DNA of 23,240 nt from Saccoglossus kowalevskii (GCF_000003605.2 NW_003107089.1:1232603-1255842); one strand, 5' to 3'; shown: positions 1-10,960, counted from the first letter of the stretch. Notes: generated by a model not told the origin, from the letters alone. A program made the numbers and translations.

Positions 1-1094
1 GCACGTTCAAGCCATATGTCATTTTAAAAATATAATAAAAACACAAAAGGCATGCCAAATAAGTCCCTTAAACAAAACTCGATGTTTGAAAAATGCGGGT
101 GCCAACGTAACTGTACCCTGTGTGAATAATGGATGCCATTAAACACTTACAAAACATAATGGATAAATAATCGGATATTCTCCTCGGAAAAGAGCTGTTA
201 TTCATAATTTCAAGGGAAGGCTCATTTAATGATTCGGTTAAAAATAATAGTGCTTGTGGTCGGCATGATCATGTAATAGTTTCAGAGACGGAGTACTAAT
301 TTACGAAAAAAGACATGACTGATATTATTCGTATCCCCGGATTCGTGACACTGTTGAACATGAAGTAAACAACACTGACCTAGAATCAGTCTAATTAAAA
401 TAATTACCCTATTCTCAATTCCGGATATGTTTGTAATGAAGTAAACAATTAATTTAACGACATTATTAATTAAACTGGAGCCGGCCGGGTTTTATCAAAT
501 AATGGTGCGTGTACACGTATAATTGGCAATAAATGGAGTGTTAAAATCGCACGTGCGTGCACTTGTTGGATATGGGAATGCACGCTATTGAGACATTTAA
601 CGTTTTGTTTCTTTAAATCCGGCGCAAATTGCTTCATACTTCGTGCTCGTGCTACGGGATTCAATGTCAGTTGCCAAGCCCCTGTGATGTTAACGTCTGT
701 CGACATGTGTTGTTGATGTCGCCCGATACCTGGAAATGTCCTCTTAGCGTCGGCCAATAGTTCGAAATGAGAAAACGTCGAATAAATGGTCATGATCATA
801 ACAGTTAACATCGGCTGACATCTTGAAAAAAGTTGTTAACACTGACCGACATTTGAAAACAACGTCGGTCAACATTTTTAGGTTTCACGTTGACGTCAGG
901 TTTTTAAGTCTGTTTTTATGTTTCAAAACGAAAACAATTTGTAAGGCCTCTTGTCATTTTGCATTACATTGTACAGCTTATGATGACTGTATTCTTTGTG
1001 TATTTCTCGGTGATTTCTACTACGATCCATTCCAAGGCAGTCTAAATAATATAAATCATGTGTAATAGATGTCCCATTTTTCTTTTAGTTTTAG
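1..1094. other. Non-coding region upstream of the first visible SLC24 exon
   Basis: I find no exon here. The first visible SLC24 exon opens inside a codon, so earlier exons must exist. I looked for the conserved NCKX stretch that precedes the first alpha repeat (a Cys-Asp-Asp/Glu-Tyr-Phe-Val-Pro type motif) and did not find it. The region is therefore most simply intron, with the 5' exons off the window. It is AT-rich. Around 807–880 there are about two diverged copies of a roughly 33-base unit built on GACAT(C)TTGAAAA and TCAACA/TTAACA, including the dyad TGACCGAC / GTCGGTCA. Confidence 0.6.
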
Positions 1095-1172
1095 GTCTTC
1101 AACCGGATGTGGCCGGCGCAACCTTCATGGCCATTGGGACGTCAGCCCCAGAATTCTTCACTGCGATAATAG
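1095..1172 (+). CDS. SLC24A: SLC24 exon: alpha-1 repeat, first half
   Basis: Acceptor TTTTAG ends at 1094; donor GTAAGC starts at 1173. The exon opens with the last two bases of a Gly-like codon and ends in phase 1. It encodes [20 protein letters not shown] followed by FTAIIG. The glutamate of the SAPE motif, a cation ligand in the family, is present. Most NCKX proteins read AAG(S/G)SAPEL here, whereas this one has AIGTSAPEF. An acceptor six bases earlier (ending 1088) would also keep the frame. Confidence 0.92.
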
Positions 1173-4100
1173 GTAAGCACGTTGCGCCACTGTGTATGTA
1201 TGTGTGTGTGTGTGTCCTGTCATCTGAGCATGCACGCGACATGTAACAGCGTACTTGGTTATGGTAGAAGCCTACTCATAAACAAATATATCTATAAATT
1301 TTGCAATGAAGTGTACTCCTGGTCAATACAAGAGTGATGACGCCAAAATTACCAGCCTAATGATGGTTAAATTAATTTTGTCTGTATTTCAATGCTTTTA
1401 TCATTGGTTCATATGGAAATATTACGTCATATATTAAGTTGTGGGATGGTGAAATGATGAAAATATTATATCTCATACCTGGTAAACAATTTTTTGTTAT
1501 CCTGAATTATTTCAAAAATCTGTTGTTTTTTTCTTCTTATTTTAAAGGGAACTGTTCTAAACTCTCATTTTGTTTGTACTAACCGGATTTTCTCTCTCAA
1601 AAGACGGTATTGTAACACACAAAGGGGTCCTGTTTCTTGTTACTATTGAACTGAGGCGCCTTGGCTGTACATACTAAACCAATAAACATATTCTTGAACT
1701 TTACGACTAACTTTCTCAAACAAATATGCGTAGGTTTTTGAAATTTCCCAAAGCTGAAGATGAAAATGACCGCTGTTGAGAACTTGAAGTTACTATCTTT
1801 TGGGAAACGCCCTCCCCCCGCCAAATGTTTAAAATTGTGTTGAGAATCGTCAGTATACTTCCAGATATAAACGGAGAAATATAACAATTGACCATTAGAC
1901 CTCAGGTTGCTATCTACACACAAATATTTGTTGAAATGTAATGAGCTTTTAATTATTTTAATGCCGGATATTTATTCTATAAATTTATCGTCAACATTTA
2001 TTATCGCCGAATTAACAGTCCATTTAGAAAATAATTGTGACAGTTGTTCAAATTAAAAATGACCGTGATCTTTTTGAATACTCCCATAACTTAACCATTT
2101 TACCCACGACGATGAGTATATTATTGGTCTGAAGTTACCAGACCAGAGTATGCGGCATCAGGATGGGCTCAATAAATAATAATAATAATAATACGTGAAA
2201 TCGAGTCACGATTCTCAGTATCAACAGATGTTTACAGGGCGATGGGAAGGTATTTACGACTCAAAACCAAACAAACCAATAAGTGCAGAATATAATTTAT
2301 GTCATTCATGCAAATGCCGACAATTATCTGTGAAGTGTCCGTGTGTCCTGGTATTTTACAGTTCTCCGGGTAAAACGCCCCTAGAAGGGCATTCCGGGCA
2401 TATCATGCATCTTACTTCGTGTACTGATTATTTTCCCCCCATCTTTTCCCTAACGTATTCACCCATTAACAATAATGGTTCACTCTTTATGTGGTTTAAA
2501 ACAATCATGCAGGTAACCGTAGCCACGTGTCAACTGTGACCTTTGCTCTCGGAGAGTACAGATGCAATGCTGATCGGTGCGAAGCTCATTCTGTTAGCAG
2601 TACACGGTGATAATTCGGAAAGGGATATGTAATTTATTACAAAAGTAGTTTCGATTTGTTCAATAAATTATTATTAATATCCGAATTCGTTTAAAGCGTT
2701 TTGACAAACAAAACAATATTCATACTAGTCCGCGATTGTTGACCAGTTCTGTCAAAGGATGTACTATCGTATTTGCTTTGTCGCCGTACGGTGTTCATCA
2801 CAGCAAGCGAAGATCATTGCGTCCGATGGGAAGCTTGTTCAGCATACATGCATAACATCCGGTTTGTGTTTGCAGTCCGATCAAAAATGTCTAGCTACCA
2901 TGTTGTTCTTACCTGTGTTCAAATATAAATAAGATATGGAATTAAATTTGTTTGAAATTTAAGTTTGGCATTATATTAAATCATCAATGTCACAAATACC
3001 GGTAATATTGTAATCTGGTCAAAGCAAGATGGCCGACTGGTAGCCATTTCTTTCAAGAAATGCGCAGCTTTATTTAATTAAAACAGCCACATACTGATGC
3101 CGTTGAGTTATCACATGGCCGCATTAACACATCTACTTTACGAATGTTAAGGGTTACATTTTGTTTCCAGTCGACACAGTCTTAAACATACTTTATACAT
3201 ACATAATTATTTCGTCGCATGTACTCGCGATATACATATATATGTATAAACAGATGTATAGCACAAACCATTTAATCGATATTAAAATAAATAGCAATAA
3301 ATACGATAATTAGTCCAGAATCCTGGGTATAAAATTAAACATAATGAATATCCAAAATTGTTCAAGCATGCATACAAAATGAAATTATTCATCATCAATA
3401 ACAGATGCTGGCTTAGTATAAAAATCATACAGACATGTCTGATAAATAAATTAACAAATATTTATGACGCGTTTATTTTAGAACGGATATATCTTTCGCG
3501 TGATTGTCAGCGAAAACCAAAAAAAAGTGTTTTGGCAGTGGAAGTTTCGCCTGAATCATACACATCAAATGCCCAGAAGCGTTAGAACCGACACTTAGAG
3601 AAGATTTTATCTTCATGGTGTTTCTCTAAAATATGGTTGTTTTAATTTCTCCCTAAGTCCGTATATTCGTAAGACTGAGGGTGTTTTTTTTATTTTAAAC
3701 GCTTATATGTCTTAACCAACCAAGTGCCCATGGATTAGAATTCCATTGATCGAAAGGCTTCGTAATTAAACGGTCACCATGTGTCTTATTTCAAATACAA
3801 AAAGCTGTAAATAAGGCAACATATGTACGCAAGTAGACCGACCTTTCTGTGGGAATGGCCCGAAATGGACGGCTTCCGGATTGTAAGTGCCAGGTGAAAT
3901 ATTTTGTTATGAACATCAACAGTTGTGCAAATATCCACCCGGGGATGCAAATCGCTGTTCGCTTGAAATTAAATATATTTAGTTAAATACAATTAAGCAA
4001 TATCCGAGGCTGTATTTGCCTCAAAGTTCAACATTTTCAAAAATTCGGTTCCTATTACGTATGCTCCATCACTGAGTTTTAGACAAAATGTCTTATTTAC

Positions 4101-7100
4101 GTACGTGTATTCGGTTTGAATATAATTAAAAATGAATGATAATTATTATTGTAGTCGACAATTACTTATGCTTAATACAATACATTGAATGTTGTTGTGG
4201 TACGATAATTTTACGGAAAACCACGAGTAGACTTCTACATTAACAATCCAGTCATTTACAACACATATGATACATGCGCACTGCATAGTATTCTAGACTA
4301 ATAGTCTGAGAACAGACCATTAGAAACTATGGGGGTCGTAGGGTAAACGCAAATGATTGTTTTCTTCACTTAAGTTTGATTTGTTTCAAGGTCATGAACT
4401 GCTGTAGACTCTTTTTTTGCTTTAAAATACTTTTTTTTTTTCAGTCATTTTCCTTCGACTAGTATATGTGTACATGTCGCACCCCTGTGTTGTTACTCAC
4501 TGTTTTTGTTTCTTTTCTTTAAGGCACCACCGTAGCAAAGGATAACATCGGTCTCGGTACCATGGTCGGATCGGCAGCTTTCAACCTGGCGTTTCTCATA
4601 GGACTGTGCGCTCTCGTAGCGGGAACGGTAAGGGCAAACAGTGCGCGGTATAAACGACACACGAAATAATGGCACGGGTATTAAGGTAATCATGGCACAG
4701 ATATACGGCAAATGAAAAATGACCTAGGCGGTAATAATGGCACTTTAATAATGTCTTGTGCCAAAACATAATCCGACAAACAAAAACAAAGACTGTTTTT
4801 TCTTTCACGTATCATGGTGTTGTTGGAAATATCTCGGGGACACCTGGATATTTTAGACATTTTCAATAAACGTTACCAAGGTTACAAAGATTGTGGACGG
4901 AAGCGAGTTTCGGCCACCAATATTCCACTCGTAATTTTGAGCACAGAACTTTCGGCCACACACGTGTTTTATATTTTATCTTATTTTCATATTTACTTTA
5001 GAAAACAGCCTTGACAAGGTTTATAAAAATTGTCTAAAATAATATAATTTCAGTTATTTTCGACAACACCAGAATCACTATGATAACAATTATGTTTAAT
5101 GACATAATAGTTTTCCCCACAATATCTCACGATAATGTACACCCCTATTTGCAAGAAAGTTCATTTCAACAACAAAAACCCGAACTCTGGTGGTGGTGAC
5201 TCCTAAAAACAATAATGAATCGCATGCTAGGTCACACTTGATTCCGTCGAAGAAGGGACTAGACGTGATAATGTGTTCAGCTCTGATCTTCTCCTTATCC
5301 AATATGGCACTGTGGGAGATTCAACATTGGTTAAATAAATTATTAGTAAATTATTATTTCCTGTGTCATTTGTACCTGTGACATTATTTCCCAAAATTTA
5401 TTTTGAAAAATATTTCGCTGAGAGGGGTAAAATTTCTGCCGATTTCGAAAACCACCGGCGACCGTAACTGCGAATGCTCGTCCACTGACGCGCTTAGGTA
5501 ACGCCCAATTAGTAAAATCAGCATATCATTTCAAGTTGTAAACGAAGTTCCGTAAAATCACGACCTCTCTGTCATACTGACGCTCGGAGTTGGTCACGTG
5601 ATAAATCATTAGATATCATTTATTCATAGAGCAGCACATCAAGTGATTTGATATTTTTGGAAAAGTGTTTTTGTTAGAAAATTTAACACATTGTAAACCC
5701 ACAATTTAAATGTTCAAAACAAAATACTGCATATCTTACGGAAACATAAATGAGTCATTAAAGTGTTTATTGATTTGACATTTACGAATTAATGCAACCA
5801 CAACAATATAAATCATTCTATAGTCTGGGACTCGTATAAATTAAACATCATGTCACATATTCCATTGACCTAACTCAGACGACCAACGAAGATGACGTAA
5901 TTCAACGTATAATGGGATGATAATGATATCGCCTTATTCAGAATGTATTTTTTACGTTTTATGATGTATCGACTTCATTAAATTCAAATACTTCATCATT
6001 TAGCAGTATATCAGTACCACCCCAAGCACCAAGTTATTTGAATGTCCTCTTATATGACCTTACAAACGAGATACTCCGCATTTGGTAAAAAATAGTGGCG
6101 GCTCGAATCACACCGGAGCATTATAACATTTCTCCCCTCAAAAACTGTTCAATTTGAAGCACTGCAGAAAGCGAAAGCGCCAACATTGTTTCACCCCCCC
6201 CCCCCCCGAAAAAAAAACTACTATACAAATACAAATACAAAAACAAATACAAATATAAGACATATTTGTGTAACTAAAACACCTTTCTCGAAAAATTCTT
6301 TTATTTTGTAGCACTTCAGAAAACAACATACACATGTAATATTTCAACCTAAAACGCCCGACTCTGTGCGATTCATAAAGTGCTTATGTACAGGATATTT
6401 TTGTATCCAGTCTTTGGTATGCATCCATAATAAATAAATTGCATATTTATTTTTAAAAAGGGAAGCTTGCCCACACACGTCACTATTATCAGTAGACATA
6501 CTGTGCATATAGCGATAATTTATCATAATGATGATTTTATTATTTCCAATAATAAACAGCTTTATGTTTCGCTGTATTTTGGGTCTGCGCCTACCACTTC
6601 AATTTCGTAAACTTGATAATTCAGCGCTAGACAGGCGTTATAATTCATGTCCTTCTTAACTAGTATTCTACTTGCGGCCGGGAGCCTCAATGTTGAATGT
6701 ATCTGATATGGTGATTACCACAGATCTGTGCAAATTTGCATGTGATTTTAAACGAGCCCAACTAAGTGCATACTAATACATAAATATTTCACTATTATTC
6801 AGAAATGCCATAAATAAAATGCAATACGAAAACTAATATCAAACAATAATTTAAGTTGTTACTTCTTCTTGAGATACCTTTCGTAAACGTGTATATGTTT
6901 ATAAGTGACTGGTAACTTTTGTGTCGTGCGCATGCTCATTCAACGATTGGAGTATACTACTAGTATCAGGGGCATGTGGACAGGTTCCATGTTACGTAGT
7001 GAAATTATATCCACTTGAAAAGGGGTATAATTTCATAAAAATAAGTACGTGTTTAGAGGCTTTTTTGAAAAGTTATACTTCAGCATTGGCACCAGGTCTG

Positions 7101-10025
7101 ACTTGGAGTACCCCCCCCCCCGGGTGTACTTTACAAATAATTATGTACGGTGCATGGGACCCATACCGTCCATGCCAAGAAGACTGGGATCCTTTATAGT
7201 CAAAACAAAGACGTTGACCAAAATCGTTCACCGCCTGGCTTAATGGTCAATATTGACGTGAAAATCAAATCGATTTCCAGTTTCCAATGCAATGTTCTAA
7301 TTGGATAACTAGGCTTGTCTCTTCATTTCCGGTCTATGGTTTAATTCGAGTTTGAACCAGTCATTGTTTCTCTTCAAATAATCACTGCACTTGTCATGAG
7401 TACATGCGTCTTCCACGGGCACTAGAGCACTTTTGTTAGAAATGCATATAGAAAGTGGTAATTCATAGAATATGATTACTATTGCCTACAAAGATGTACA
7501 TGACAGTTGAACGCGCGCTGCGTGACGACATTGGCGCTTTGATTCCACACACAATTTTACCCTTGCATGTATGTCTTTCTGCAGGTCGGTCATTTAGATT
7601 GGTGGCCTTTACTGCGTGATTCAATGTGCTATATTATCAGTGTCATTGTCATCACCTTGATGATTTCAGACAGTTTAGTTTATTGGTAAGTTTATATTCA
7701 TTTACAATTTTGATTGATTTCATTTTACCGCTTTTTATACATGCTTGTTCAAAATGCGCAAGGACGATGGTTCTTATTTGAGGGGCGGACCATTGCGTTT
7801 GACGGGGTGGTAAATTAGAATAAAACATAAATTGCAGAGAAAAATGCATGAACGTAAACAATACATGCGTTGTAAACGTGGCATGAGACCCACTCCAATA
7901 CAACGTTGTTCGACGAATGAAGAACGAATGCGTTATATTTTTTGAACTAAAATTACTGCTTTTTTTAATTTATTTCTGACGTTGGTTCCAGGTACGAATC
8001 GACGATGTTGATTGTGCTGTATTTCTTGTATATTTTACTAATGTATATGAACCCGAAAATAACGAATCTGATAAAAGGAAGTGACGTACGGTCACCGGAA
8101 GGGGAATGTCACAGATTGGATACGAAGGAAGATAAAAACTACAAATCTACTGTGGCCGAGAACACGGACAATCTAACGAATGGGTTGGTCAGCACATGTG
8201 ATGGAGACTCTTTGATTAACAGTCATTTGGAGAAAAACACCGATAACGATGCTGGTAAACGCGAAGATGGAAACAAGTCAAAACAGAATAAAACTCACCG
8301 GGAAACAACTGGATTAAATACCAGTACTACGCAAGGTGTTTATAAATGTTGTAATAAGACATGCCATGAACCAACTATTCACAGTGAGCTATCGTCTCCA
8401 AGTTCAAGTGAACAAACGCGTGTATTTTACACGCGTTGTGGACGTCGCTGCGAGTCCCATATTGAACAGGGCGGCGTGACGGCCACCACCTTTTAAGTTT
8501 AAATTGTGTACTTTAGAAATTGCTGCCGCTCTTCCTACATGTTTTTTCTTAACTACTAGATATTTTTCTGCCATAACCGAGAGGGTGATAGTTAATTCGT
8601 AAATACTAAAATAACTTGTGTGCGGTAAAAAATGGTACAGGGAATGTTCACCTGTATAGTTTTTTTCTAAATTCGAAATAACTACACACGATCTGATTTC
8701 GACCCTGAACGTAGCTAAACTTTACAGAACTTTACTCGTGTCTTGTTTTTGTTCACGAATAGATTCGTACGGCTTTAAACACATTGAACCGACACCGTTG
8801 TTTGAACCACCGGAATCATGCTGTCGGCGATTGATATGGGCCATCATGCTTCCGATGTCCATCCTTTTCTTCATCACCATCCCAGACTGTCGCAAAACAA
8901 AATGGCGTCAGTGTTTCATGTTGACTTTTCTCATGTCGACGGTATGGCTGAGTTTATTATCGTACATTCTAGTGTGGACTGTCACCGTTACAGGTAAGAG
9001 GGTAGGCTTATGCTTGTAGTGTCAGACATATCTCCTTAACTGCAGCGTTCCAATTTATAAGTTATTCAGGCATCAAAAAATGGACCCTTGTCGGCCATCT
9101 TCATGAACTATAGTCATGATGTTAAACATTATGGTATATTTTTAGGCTACACCATTGGTGTGTCCGATGACGTCATGGGATTAGTATTTCTAGGCCCTGG
9201 AACAAGTGTACCAGACCTAATGGTTAGTTTAATTGTAGCAAAAGAAGGTAAGATTGAACTGTAAATGAAATTCAGTAAACCGGTTAGGTATTAGTTTTTG
9301 AGCAGCTTGCGGTCGTAGCGATTGAAAACAACGAAGACATTTTAGCGTGTTCGGTTTTATCGCAATTAGTACGGATTAGGGATGTGTTGCTATGGGGGGG
9401 GGGATGACTACTCAATCCGACGAAGTCAACATGCTCAAATTAATTGCTGTGTTTGAATTACAACCACCGATAGAGGACGAAATACAATAATTGTGATATT
9501 TTAAGTCGTAGTCTACTTAGTATTGCTGACTGAATTGTATTTTATATATGTACTTCTTATGAAATTTGTCACAGTGTACCGACACAAGTCGACGCACATA
9601 CGGTGACAGTGGTTGAAAAAATGTCGCACAACTGCCACATCTTTTTCATATGGACATTAAATTATTATTTGAATATTTTTTCAGGTTTCTGGGACATGGC
9701 TGTGTCGAACTGTATCGGAAGTAATGTTTTCGAAATGTTACTGTGCCTCGGCGTGTCTTGGCTCATCTCCTCGTTCCTACCTCCGTTTAACGTTCATCAT
9801 CACACCGTCAAAATGCTAGAAAATGGACTGACGTATATATCACTAATGCTACTGGGTACCATCCTGGCGGTCAACGTAGCCATTGTTTGCAATAACTACA
9901 AAATGGACAGGAAACTTGGAGTTTTTCTCATATGTTGCTATGTAGCGTTTGTCGTTATTTCTGTCATGTACGAAATGAACATATTTGGAGCTGTGAGTCT
10001 TCCGATGTGTACATCTGCCGGGTAG
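1095..10025 (+). CDS. SLC24A: K+-dependent Na+/Ca2+ exchanger, SLC24 family (NCKX3/4/5 type), 5'-partial, 7 exons
   Basis: A polytopic membrane protein of the CaCA superfamily. NCKX proteins extrude Ca2+ together with K+ in exchange for Na+. Exons seen: 1095–1172, 4524–4627, 7585–7685, 7992–about 8383, 8763–8993, 9146–9247 and 9685–10025; phases match at every junction. The alpha-1 repeat ([18 protein letters not shown]) and alpha-2 repeat ([17 protein letters not shown], then GSNVFEMLL) flank a hydrophilic cytosolic loop. VYWYE, TIPDCRK, YILVW and the C-terminal MDRKLG and LPMC point to the NCKX3/4/5 group rather than NCKX1/2. NCKX5 acts in intracellular membranes and NCKX3/4 at the cell surface; the sequence does not decide between them. 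Oddities: Glu replaces the usual Asp in GSNVFD, and the alpha-2 repeat is otherwise divergent. The 5' exons are missing. Family assignment is firm; the paralogue is not. Confidence 0.93.
1191..1215. repeat. (GT)n microsatellite
   Basis: A TGTGTATGTA start followed by uninterrupted TG dinucleotides, beginning 18 bases after the donor of the first visible SLC24 exon. It is a simple repeat and likely length-polymorphic. Confidence 0.9.
2171..2192. repeat. (AAT)n microsatellite
   Basis: A short trinucleotide repeat with one AAAT interruption near its start, inside an SLC24 intron. Confidence 0.9.
4524..4627 (+). CDS. SLC24A: SLC24 exon: alpha-1 repeat, second half
   Basis: Acceptor TTTCTTTAAG ends at 4523; donor GTAAGG starts at 4628. 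The joined reading is [23 protein letters not shown], then [14 protein letters not shown]. It aligns without gaps to the NCKX helix that follows SAPE, with the conserved (I/L)G(I/L/V)(G/S)T..GSA..N pattern. The exon enters in phase 1 and leaves in phase 0. Confidence 0.93.
6194..6254. repeat. C14 / A9 homopolymers followed by ACAAAT repeats
   Basis: Fourteen C residues (6194–6207), one G, nine A residues, then about five ACAAAT/ACAAAA units at 6225–6254. This is low-complexity sequence within an SLC24 intron. Confidence 0.9.
7010..7111 (+). repeat. Interspersed repeat, copy 1
   Basis: About 100 bases closely similar, on the same strand, to 14814–14915 in the SLC27 gene. Shared blocks are AAGTACGTGTTTAGAGG, TATACTTCAGCAT and AGGTCTGACTTGGAGTAC. 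Similarity stops sharply at GGAGTAC, which here runs into an 11-C tract. The family is not recognised; it is probably a fragment of a transposable element. Confidence 0.8.
7585..7685 (+). CDS. SLC24A: SLC24 exon: membrane segment after alpha-1
   Basis: Acceptor TTTCTGCAG ends at 7584; donor GTAAGT starts at 7686. It encodes [19 protein letters not shown], then a hydrophobic helix ending SDSLVYW. The WWPLxRD signature follows the alpha-1 region in NCKX proteins, and VYWYE (completed by the next exon) resembles NCKX3/4/5. It enters in phase 0 and leaves in phase 2. Confidence 0.93.
7686..7991 (+). other. SLC24 intron (306 bp)
   Basis: A short intron with donor GTAAGT and acceptor TTCCAG. Nothing else is recognised in it; the open frame on the opposite strand has no family features. 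Confidence 0.85.
7992..8383 (+). CDS. SLC24A: SLC24 exon: membrane helix plus large cytosolic loop (3' end uncertain)
   Basis: The acceptor ends at 7991. The exon begins with [20 protein letters not shown], a membrane helix, followed by a hydrophilic loop rich in Asn, Lys, Thr and Ser with several cysteines (KCCNKTC). The frame stays open to a stop at 8494–8496. The next exon needs a phase-1 donor. Three phase-compatible sites look about equally strong by eye: GTAAAC at 8255, GTGTTT at 8336 and GTGAGC at 8384. I give the outermost. The loop differs greatly among NCKX proteins, so similarity cannot settle the choice. Confidence 0.7.
8384..8762 (+). other. SLC24 intron, 5' boundary uncertain
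   Basis: It contains the in-frame stop at 8494, so splicing before that point is required. The acceptor is TTGTTCACGAATAG, ending 8762. No further coding signal is seen. Confidence 0.65.
8763..8993 (+). CDS. SLC24A: SLC24 exon: end of loop and two membrane helices before alpha-2
   Basis: The donor is a strong CAG|GTAAGAG at 8994. It encodes a PTPLFEPPE segment, then [20 protein letters not shown] and a helix ending [15 protein letters not shown]. The (T/I)PDCRK and YILVW.VT.TG signatures match the region just before alpha-2 in NCKX3/4/5. It enters and leaves in phase 1. Confidence 0.92.
9146..9247 (+). CDS. SLC24A: SLC24 exon: alpha-2 repeat, first half
   Basis: Acceptor TTTTTAG ends at 9145; donor GTAAGA starts at 9248. 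It encodes [15 protein letters not shown], then [18 protein letters not shown]. The aspartate of the GTSxPD motif, a conserved cation ligand, is present. The residues before it are Gly-Pro rather than the usual Ala-Ala. Phase 1 on both sides. Confidence 0.93.
9248..9684 (+). other. SLC24 intron (437 bp) with a G10 run
   Basis: A ten-G run lies at 9394–9403. No coding signal. The intron ends in ATTTTTTCAG, a strong acceptor. Confidence 0.85.
9685..10025 (+). CDS. SLC24A: SLC24 last coding exon: alpha-2 second half and C-terminus
   Basis: The exon joins in phase 1 to give [20 protein letters not shown], then three further hydrophobic stretches, the KMDRKLG motif and a terminal LPMCTSAG before TAG at 10023–10025. 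The short C-terminus and its LPMC resemble NCKX3/4. The Glu of GSNVFE sits where NCKX2 has Asp575. A weak GTAGGC overlaps the stop and could be a donor, but the protein already ends where the family does. Confidence 0.93.
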
Positions 10026-10205
10026 GCACGTGACATGGATTCGCACGAAGAATTTTGTTTGAAAAAAAAAATATTTAAAAAAACATGACGCACGCAGCTA
10101 GGGTGTACATGTATTCATATGCTTGTTTCGAATGCGCGTCATAATCTGTCTGATTAGGTCATCATTTCATAGACTCGTACGTCTCGCGCGTACAAACAAA
10201 TGAGC

Positions 10206-10224
10206 CTCAGACTACTAGTCTGAG
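10206..10224. repeat. 19-nt near-perfect palindrome
   Basis: Nine-base arms CTCAGACTA / TAGTCTGAG around a single C. Part of it recurs with one mismatch at 4295–4312. Confidence 0.8.
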
Positions 10225-10636
10225 AATGAACGAATGTATTCAGGCTGTTTCAGGGTTTCGCGATATTTCATATCTAACATTTGCCTGCCATGGTTTCATA
10301 GATGGATATTTGAAGGGCGATTAAGGTAATTATTGCACGACTGACCATGAACGAGGAAAAAGACAGAAAATGACGTACTCAGATAACAATACCACGTGAT
10401 GATGACGCCCGTCTATTGTTTATGGACTGGAAATGGTCTTCGGTTTAGGCAGGTTCCTAGTATACACAATGAATTCGGTTTAGAGAGGTTCAAGTACATA
10501 CTCCTGACAATCATTTACATATTTAACGTGTCGTTCTCCAATTTACATGTTTCGTCTTTGAAATTTCATCAACATGGTCGACTATTCAAGTTTTAAAACT
10601 TATGTTCAGGGGATATGCTCTTTCAAATGGAACTGA

Positions 10637-10642
10637 AATAAA
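10637..10642 (+). terminator. Candidate poly(A) signal of the SLC24 gene
   Basis: The first AATAAA I see on the + strand after the stop codon, about 610 bases downstream. Inferred from the motif alone. Confidence 0.45.
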
Positions 10643-10905
10643 TTTGAACGTGTCAGACTTGCTTAGAAATGCATTTCCATGCTTAACAATGTATTTTACT
10701 AGTCGCATGGGACCCATATCGAACCCATCGCTGTGCGAACACACTGTAGAATAGAAGCAATTATTATATGCTGGTTTTAAAATTTACTGCTACATTTATA
10801 TATTAGCTTTGTCCACAATGAATTTTACTAAGTCAAATCACGCTGAGAAAGTCCACACTCCTTATCTTTTCAAGTCAGTTGAACATCGTTAGGTTACCTG
10901 TCCGA

Positions 10906-10960
10906 CAGTGCAGTGCAGTGCAGTGCGGTGCGGTGCGGTGTGGTGTGGTGTAGTGTAGTG
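10906..10960. repeat. Ordered pentanucleotide microsatellite
   Basis: Eleven contiguous five-base units in blocks: CAGTG x4, CGGTG x3, TGGTG x2, TAGTG x2. Each block differs from the next by one transition. Confidence 0.95.

Larger units (their letters stand above)
1173..4523 (+). other. SLC24 intron (3.35 kb)
   Basis: A long AT-rich intron without convincing coding sequence. It contains a (GT)n run just after the donor, an (AAT)n run at 2171–2192, and a partial copy of a palindromic repeat beginning CAAGATGGCC at 3025 that also occurs near the right end of the window. The open frames in it have no family features. It ends in a strong pyrimidine tract before AAG at 4523. Confidence 0.8.
4628..7584 (+). 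other. SLC24 intron (2.96 kb)
   Basis: No exon recognised. It contains a 14-C run at 6194–6207 followed by poly-A, an ACAAAT hexanucleotide repeat, and an interspersed repeat copy at 7010–7111 that ends in an 11-C run. Short words shared with the sequence downstream of the gene occur at 4680 here (and at 4295 in the preceding intron). The intron ends in CTTTCTGCAG. Confidence 0.8.

Noticed and set aside
470-811. 113-codon open frame on the minus strand
   Set aside because: No family resemblance, and it lies in presumed intron with repeated short words.
979-1056. Possible earlier SLC24 exon with Asp-Asp and Tyr-Tyr residues
   Set aside because: It superficially recalls the motif before alpha-1, but neither order nor spacing matches and no suitable donor follows.
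1597-1923. 108-codon open frame on the minus strand
   Set aside because: No motif; length is within what AT-rich intronic DNA yields by chance.
2195-2539. 114-codon open frame on the + strand in an SLC24 intron
   Set aside because: No domain, low-complexity surroundings and no supported splice sites joining it to the SLC24 frame.
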